Shown piece by piece: positions 60,392 to 64,000 of a stretch of DNA of 64,000 bases; within the stretch, counting starts at the first letter, position 1, and each line of letters begins with the position of its first letter. The stretch is from Limonium bicolor (lineage: Eukaryota > Streptophyta > Magnoliopsida > Caryophyllales > Plumbaginaceae), in assembly GCA_023374045.1 (NCBI GenBank), contig CM041776.1:123161733-123225732 (forward strand). Reading direction: 5' to 3'. The notes beneath the pieces are model-generated. The model made no database searches. It saw only the letters and a program-made list of their open reading frames with translations, and was not told the DNA's origin. The translations under genes and the position numbers were made by a program.

Positions 60392-62535
60392 GATTTAGTT
60401 GTTTTAGTGATGTTTAAATGATGATTAAAGGCTTGGAAGCCAAGGGAAGTAGATTGTAATAGTGCTGGAATTAAATATGTGGTTAGGGTTTAGAATCTTG
60501 TGTTTATAATGTATATAATGAACATGGTGTGAAGTGATGTGAATGAGCTAAATAATGCTTTTGGAATACTTAGAATTGTAGGGTACCTCTGTCAAAATTT
60601 CTGTAGGAAACTAGAAGACTTTGGTGCTTAATGAGTAGAAATAACCTAGGTTGATTAGTAGTGTTTTAGTGTTGAACTTGGGTAGTTAATCACCTAGGAA
60701 ACTAGATTAAAGAGGATTGTGTAGATGGGTATAATGTGGGCAAAGAAAATAATGCAAGTTGTAAAGGTAGAATGGCATTAGTGGTGAATCATTGAGATAG
60801 AAAATAAGAAGGAACAAAAACTGCACTTACAACTTCTAGGAGAACTAAGAGGAAATTGTGTAAATCAATCAAGAAGTTGAGTATGAGTTTGGTGGATGAA
60901 TTAGGGGGATTTTAAAGTGCCAAAATGATGTTAACACATGCTAGAATACTTGTGGAAAGGATTTGAGTAAGCTAAGCACTTGGAAAATGGGTCTGACTTC
61001 GACCGACCCAGGGGACGACCCAAGGCTGGGTCGGTCGAGTTAAAATTTCCAAACCGAGTGCTTTCTGACTTCGAACGACCTAGGGGACCGACCCAACGCT
61101 GGGTCGGTCGAGTTAAAATTTCCCAACCCGAATGTTTCTGACTTTGACCGACCCAAGGGATTGACCCATGGTTGGGTCGATCGAGTTAAAATTCCAAGCC
61201 GGATATCTACTGACTTCAACCGACCCAGGGGACCGACCCTTGGTTAGGTCGGTCGGGTCAAATTTAAAAAATGTGGGGCTTAAGTAGTAAACCATTAGGA
61301 GAATAATGATGGTGAGAAGAAAAATATATGCACATAAGAACCTAAGAAAACAAGCTTAAGAAATAATGAGAAGTAAATGACTTGTGTGATTAAGTACGAG
61401 TTGTAAGGAATTAGTAATTGTAAATCGGGAAACATTAATGAAGGAACGAGTTAGGTGAATAATAGATAATTAACCGTACGATTCCATGTATGTTATAGGA
61501 CTCGAATAGTTGAACCTCAAAGGGAAATCGGAAGTCCGAGTACGACGGTGAACGGTATGATTTTTTCATGCCCTGTATGCTACCGAGGCTACCTCGGCTT
61601 GTTTGTTTGTGTGTTTATGTGCCAACACCTAATCAAGATAAATGCATGTAAATGGTTTATTGCACTTCTTACTATCTTGTGAATATTATGCCTTAATTGA
61701 GTTGTGGCTGAACTTGAAAGTTGTGATTGAAAGTTGAAGTGTTTGATTGATTGGTTGTGAAGACCTTGATTGGATGATTGTGGGCCTCTCGCTAACTCCC
61801 TAACTTGGTGACCTTGCTAACTTAGAGAATTTGATAAATTGGAGTTTATGAGAAGCCCGATATAGTTTTGGCCACGCGTGAGGATGAGGCAACAAGAGAG
61901 ATTGTTAACCGAATCCTGGCCTAACCCTCCAACCGTGGTCCAAACCCCTTAAATGGGTAGCAACCCGGGGAGGTAAGCCAACCTTAAGCCCGGTGGTGGG
62001 ATAGTCTTGTCCCTGCCTGGAGGTCATACCGACTTGACTTGAGAATTATTCAGAGAAGGATAATTGATTGAGAAAAGATCTTGGCTTGTGTGAGTTAATG
62101 ATCTTGAGTAAAGAAATAATAACATCCGATTAACCCGGATGGAAATTGGGCTAACCAAGTGTGAAGTTCGATTGAGATGTGAATATTGATTGATGAATTG
62201 TGAAACTTATGCCTTGCTTATATGGTATGCTTGCATGATTGTCGATATGCATGCTTATGAAGTTATCTATCTTAGCATGATGTTTTAAATAAAACGAACT
62301 CCATGCAGGCGACCAATTACTTGGTGTACCCCCGTTAGCACCCGGGGTATGCGAATTTCATACCAGCATGTTTTGCTGAGCCTCTTGGGGCACTGTTTTT
62401 ATTGCAGGTACTCGAAATGGTTGATGGTCGGAAAATGACTGGGATGCATACTTGTGATAGATTAGTGATTTTGATTGGTGTACCGAGTTGTACATGGCTG
62501 GAAGTTTTTGATTAGCCGGTGTACCATATGGTACA
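60392..62535 (+). repeat. LTR fragment, subfamily A, plus orientation
   Basis: Shares the conserved subfamily A blocks with 20611-24493: GTACGACGGTGAACGGTATG (61541-61560), CCGATATAGTTTTGGCCACG (61858-61877), and GCTGAGCCTCTTGGGGCAC with GCAGGTACTCG (62375-62416). It contains a palindromic minisatellite (60990-61265). Both ends are cut by subfamily B LTRs, so it is older than at least one of them. Confidence 0.8.
60990..61265. repeat. Palindromic minisatellite (about 76-bp unit, 4 copies)
   Basis: Units contain GACTTCGACCGACCCAGGGG, then ACGACCCAAGGCTGGGTCGG and TCGAGTTAAAATTT. CGACCGACCC / GGGTCGGTCG is a perfect 10-bp inverted repeat. It lies at the LTR position equivalent to 22506-22903 but has an unrelated unit sequence. 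Confidence 0.92.
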
Positions 62536-64000
62536 TGAAATACCCCTAATTAATTAAAAATTGATTAAATGTTTAATCAATTAAATTAAGGCCTAAACAT
62601 GCCTTAAAAATCAATTAAAAAAACAACAACAACAACAATGGTGAACATAAAGCACATTTTGCACCCTTTGACTGTTTAGGGAAAATATATGCCCAAATGA
62701 ACTCCTTAGGACCTAAAATTTCTTCCTAAGCATATTAACATATTAATTAACGTAATGACGCTGTTGGACAGTACTCCAACATCAATAACAAGCATTAATA
62801 TGCTTAAAAGTCACTCAGAGCAAAATGTGCTCTAAACAAGCTTTAAAGGTCATGTGACCTCCGTTTGATTCCAAATCAAATTTCTAAGTTTAGTAATCAC
62901 GTAATGGATATAATAAGACCATTACCAAAGAAAACTAAGCTTAAAAACAAGCTTTAACACAAAATGTGCACTAAAACACCTTAAAGCACGTTTTTGTGTA
63001 TAACTTCAAAAGTATGGGTTTTATGCCATTTAAGAACCATATTACATTCTTTATAACCTTAATGTGTCATGATAGACTATATTATAAAGTCTAAATCAAA
63101 GTTTTAAAATAAAATTAAAATGAGTGATTTTGGGTGAATAGTACCCAAAATACCACTTATATTCCTAAAATAAATCATGGCCAATGGTCATCCTTTGACC
63201 TTGACCATTTATTTCCGATAAATAAGGGCCTCTTTCCCCAGCCATTAACCGGCCACACATGGGTAAACATATGATTCAAATATACCTTGATAAAATAAGG
63301 TTAAGTATATCATTTAACTAAATAAAGCAAGTTCACTTTTCTTTCTACCTTGGCAGCTTTACGGAAGCCACATGGGTCTTTCCCTCTTCAGTAGGTAACC
63401 TCCCAGCGTACATCTAAGTCAAATTTGTGACTCACCTTGCACTAAATTATACTACTTTACTTTATAAGACAATTTGTTCCTTGTTTTTGTTTCCTTCCCA
63501 GCCGTAAGTGGTATTACCCCCAGCCCCTTCCTTATCTCCTTAATCAGATGCCACCAAAAATATCTAGCCTACTGTTATGAACCTTCATTAAGTCATTGTT
63601 TATTTAAGTTCTTTTTTTTCTACCGTAGAAGAACTCATCTTCTGCCTTATCTTCTTCCAGCTATGAGGAGAACGCTCCAAATCCTCCCTTCTCCTTGTCT
63701 TCCACCGTAAGTAACAGCCAGGTCCAAGGGTGAACTCATGGTGAATATGGTAAGCTCTCATGTCATATGTTAGTCCAAACTCTCCATCTCCTTCCCCTCT
63801 TTCTTTTGAGCTAGTTTTCATGAGTTTTCACCCACCCATTCAGATGGTATATGCTGCTAAGGAAGGGGGTATTTCACGGCTGGAAAACAGAAGGAAGGAG
63901 GGAGATTCAGCTGGCTCATGTCTTGGTGAGAACCATGCTTTAACTTATGATTATTCTCTTCTTCCATTCCCGGTTTCTTCCTTCACTTCTCCAAGCTGTT
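62536..64000 (+). repeat. LTR of subfamily B-like element, truncated by window end
   Basis: Begins TGAAATACCCC and is the inverted counterpart of 60391 downwards (shared GGCCTAAACATGCCTTAAAA-type sequence). It has an imperfect inverted repeat at about 62958-63001 (ACACAAAATGTGC / GCACGTTTTTGTGT). No coding recognised; the 60-80 codon frames near 63474-63821 are unconserved. Confidence 0.75.

Overview
This is a plant nuclear window, most likely from a eudicot. It holds one clear single-copy gene, a villin (actin-bundling protein) with plant GT-AG introns and a plant-type C-terminal headpiece, set in a dense, nested bed of LTR retrotransposons. A run of exactly 500 N (44028-44527) marks a scaffold gap in a draft assembly. 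Nothing in the sequence names the species.

Layout. 1-20059 is most of one very large minus-strand LTR retrotransposon. Its 3' LTR is cut by the window start (1-1937), its internal region (1938-7820) has no recognisable protein coding, its tRNA-iMet-type primer binding site is at 7806-7817, and its 5' LTR (about 7824-20059) is swollen by a 1.2-kb AATAC microsatellite and by a nested insertion of about 7 kb that looks like a Tat/Ogre-type Gypsy LTR. 20611-24493 is a solo LTR of the same family in the opposite orientation, with a 5-bp target duplication. 24499-25870 is AT-rich spacer and villin 3' flank. 25876-34600 is the villin gene on the minus strand (23 coding exons plus a leader exon).

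Upstream of villin, 35991-41100 and 44945-50117 are two related minus-strand Copia elements with intact LTR pairs, PBS, PPT and 5-bp target duplications but broken pol genes. Between them lies a tandem array of a TRIM-like mini-retroelement (41559-42808). The second Copia sits in sequence that carries the C-terminal zinc-knuckle end of a Mutator-like transposase (50708-50973). From 50974 to the window end are nested and inverted LTRs of a second subfamily of the same large noncoding retroelement, plus one more copy of the first subfamily (60392-62535).

The only host gene recognised is villin: six gelsolin-like domains, a linker with duplicated motifs, and a headpiece. Its reading frame is complete except for one missing base in exon 17. 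Single-base homopolymer differences recur elsewhere in the window (Copia pol frames, the Copia 1 LTR pair), so an assembly error is as likely as a true mutation. The most unusual signal is in the large LTR family: at one equivalent position three copies carry tandem minisatellites of unrelated sequence, each unit built around a perfect or near-perfect palindrome, next to blocks that are strongly conserved among the same copies.
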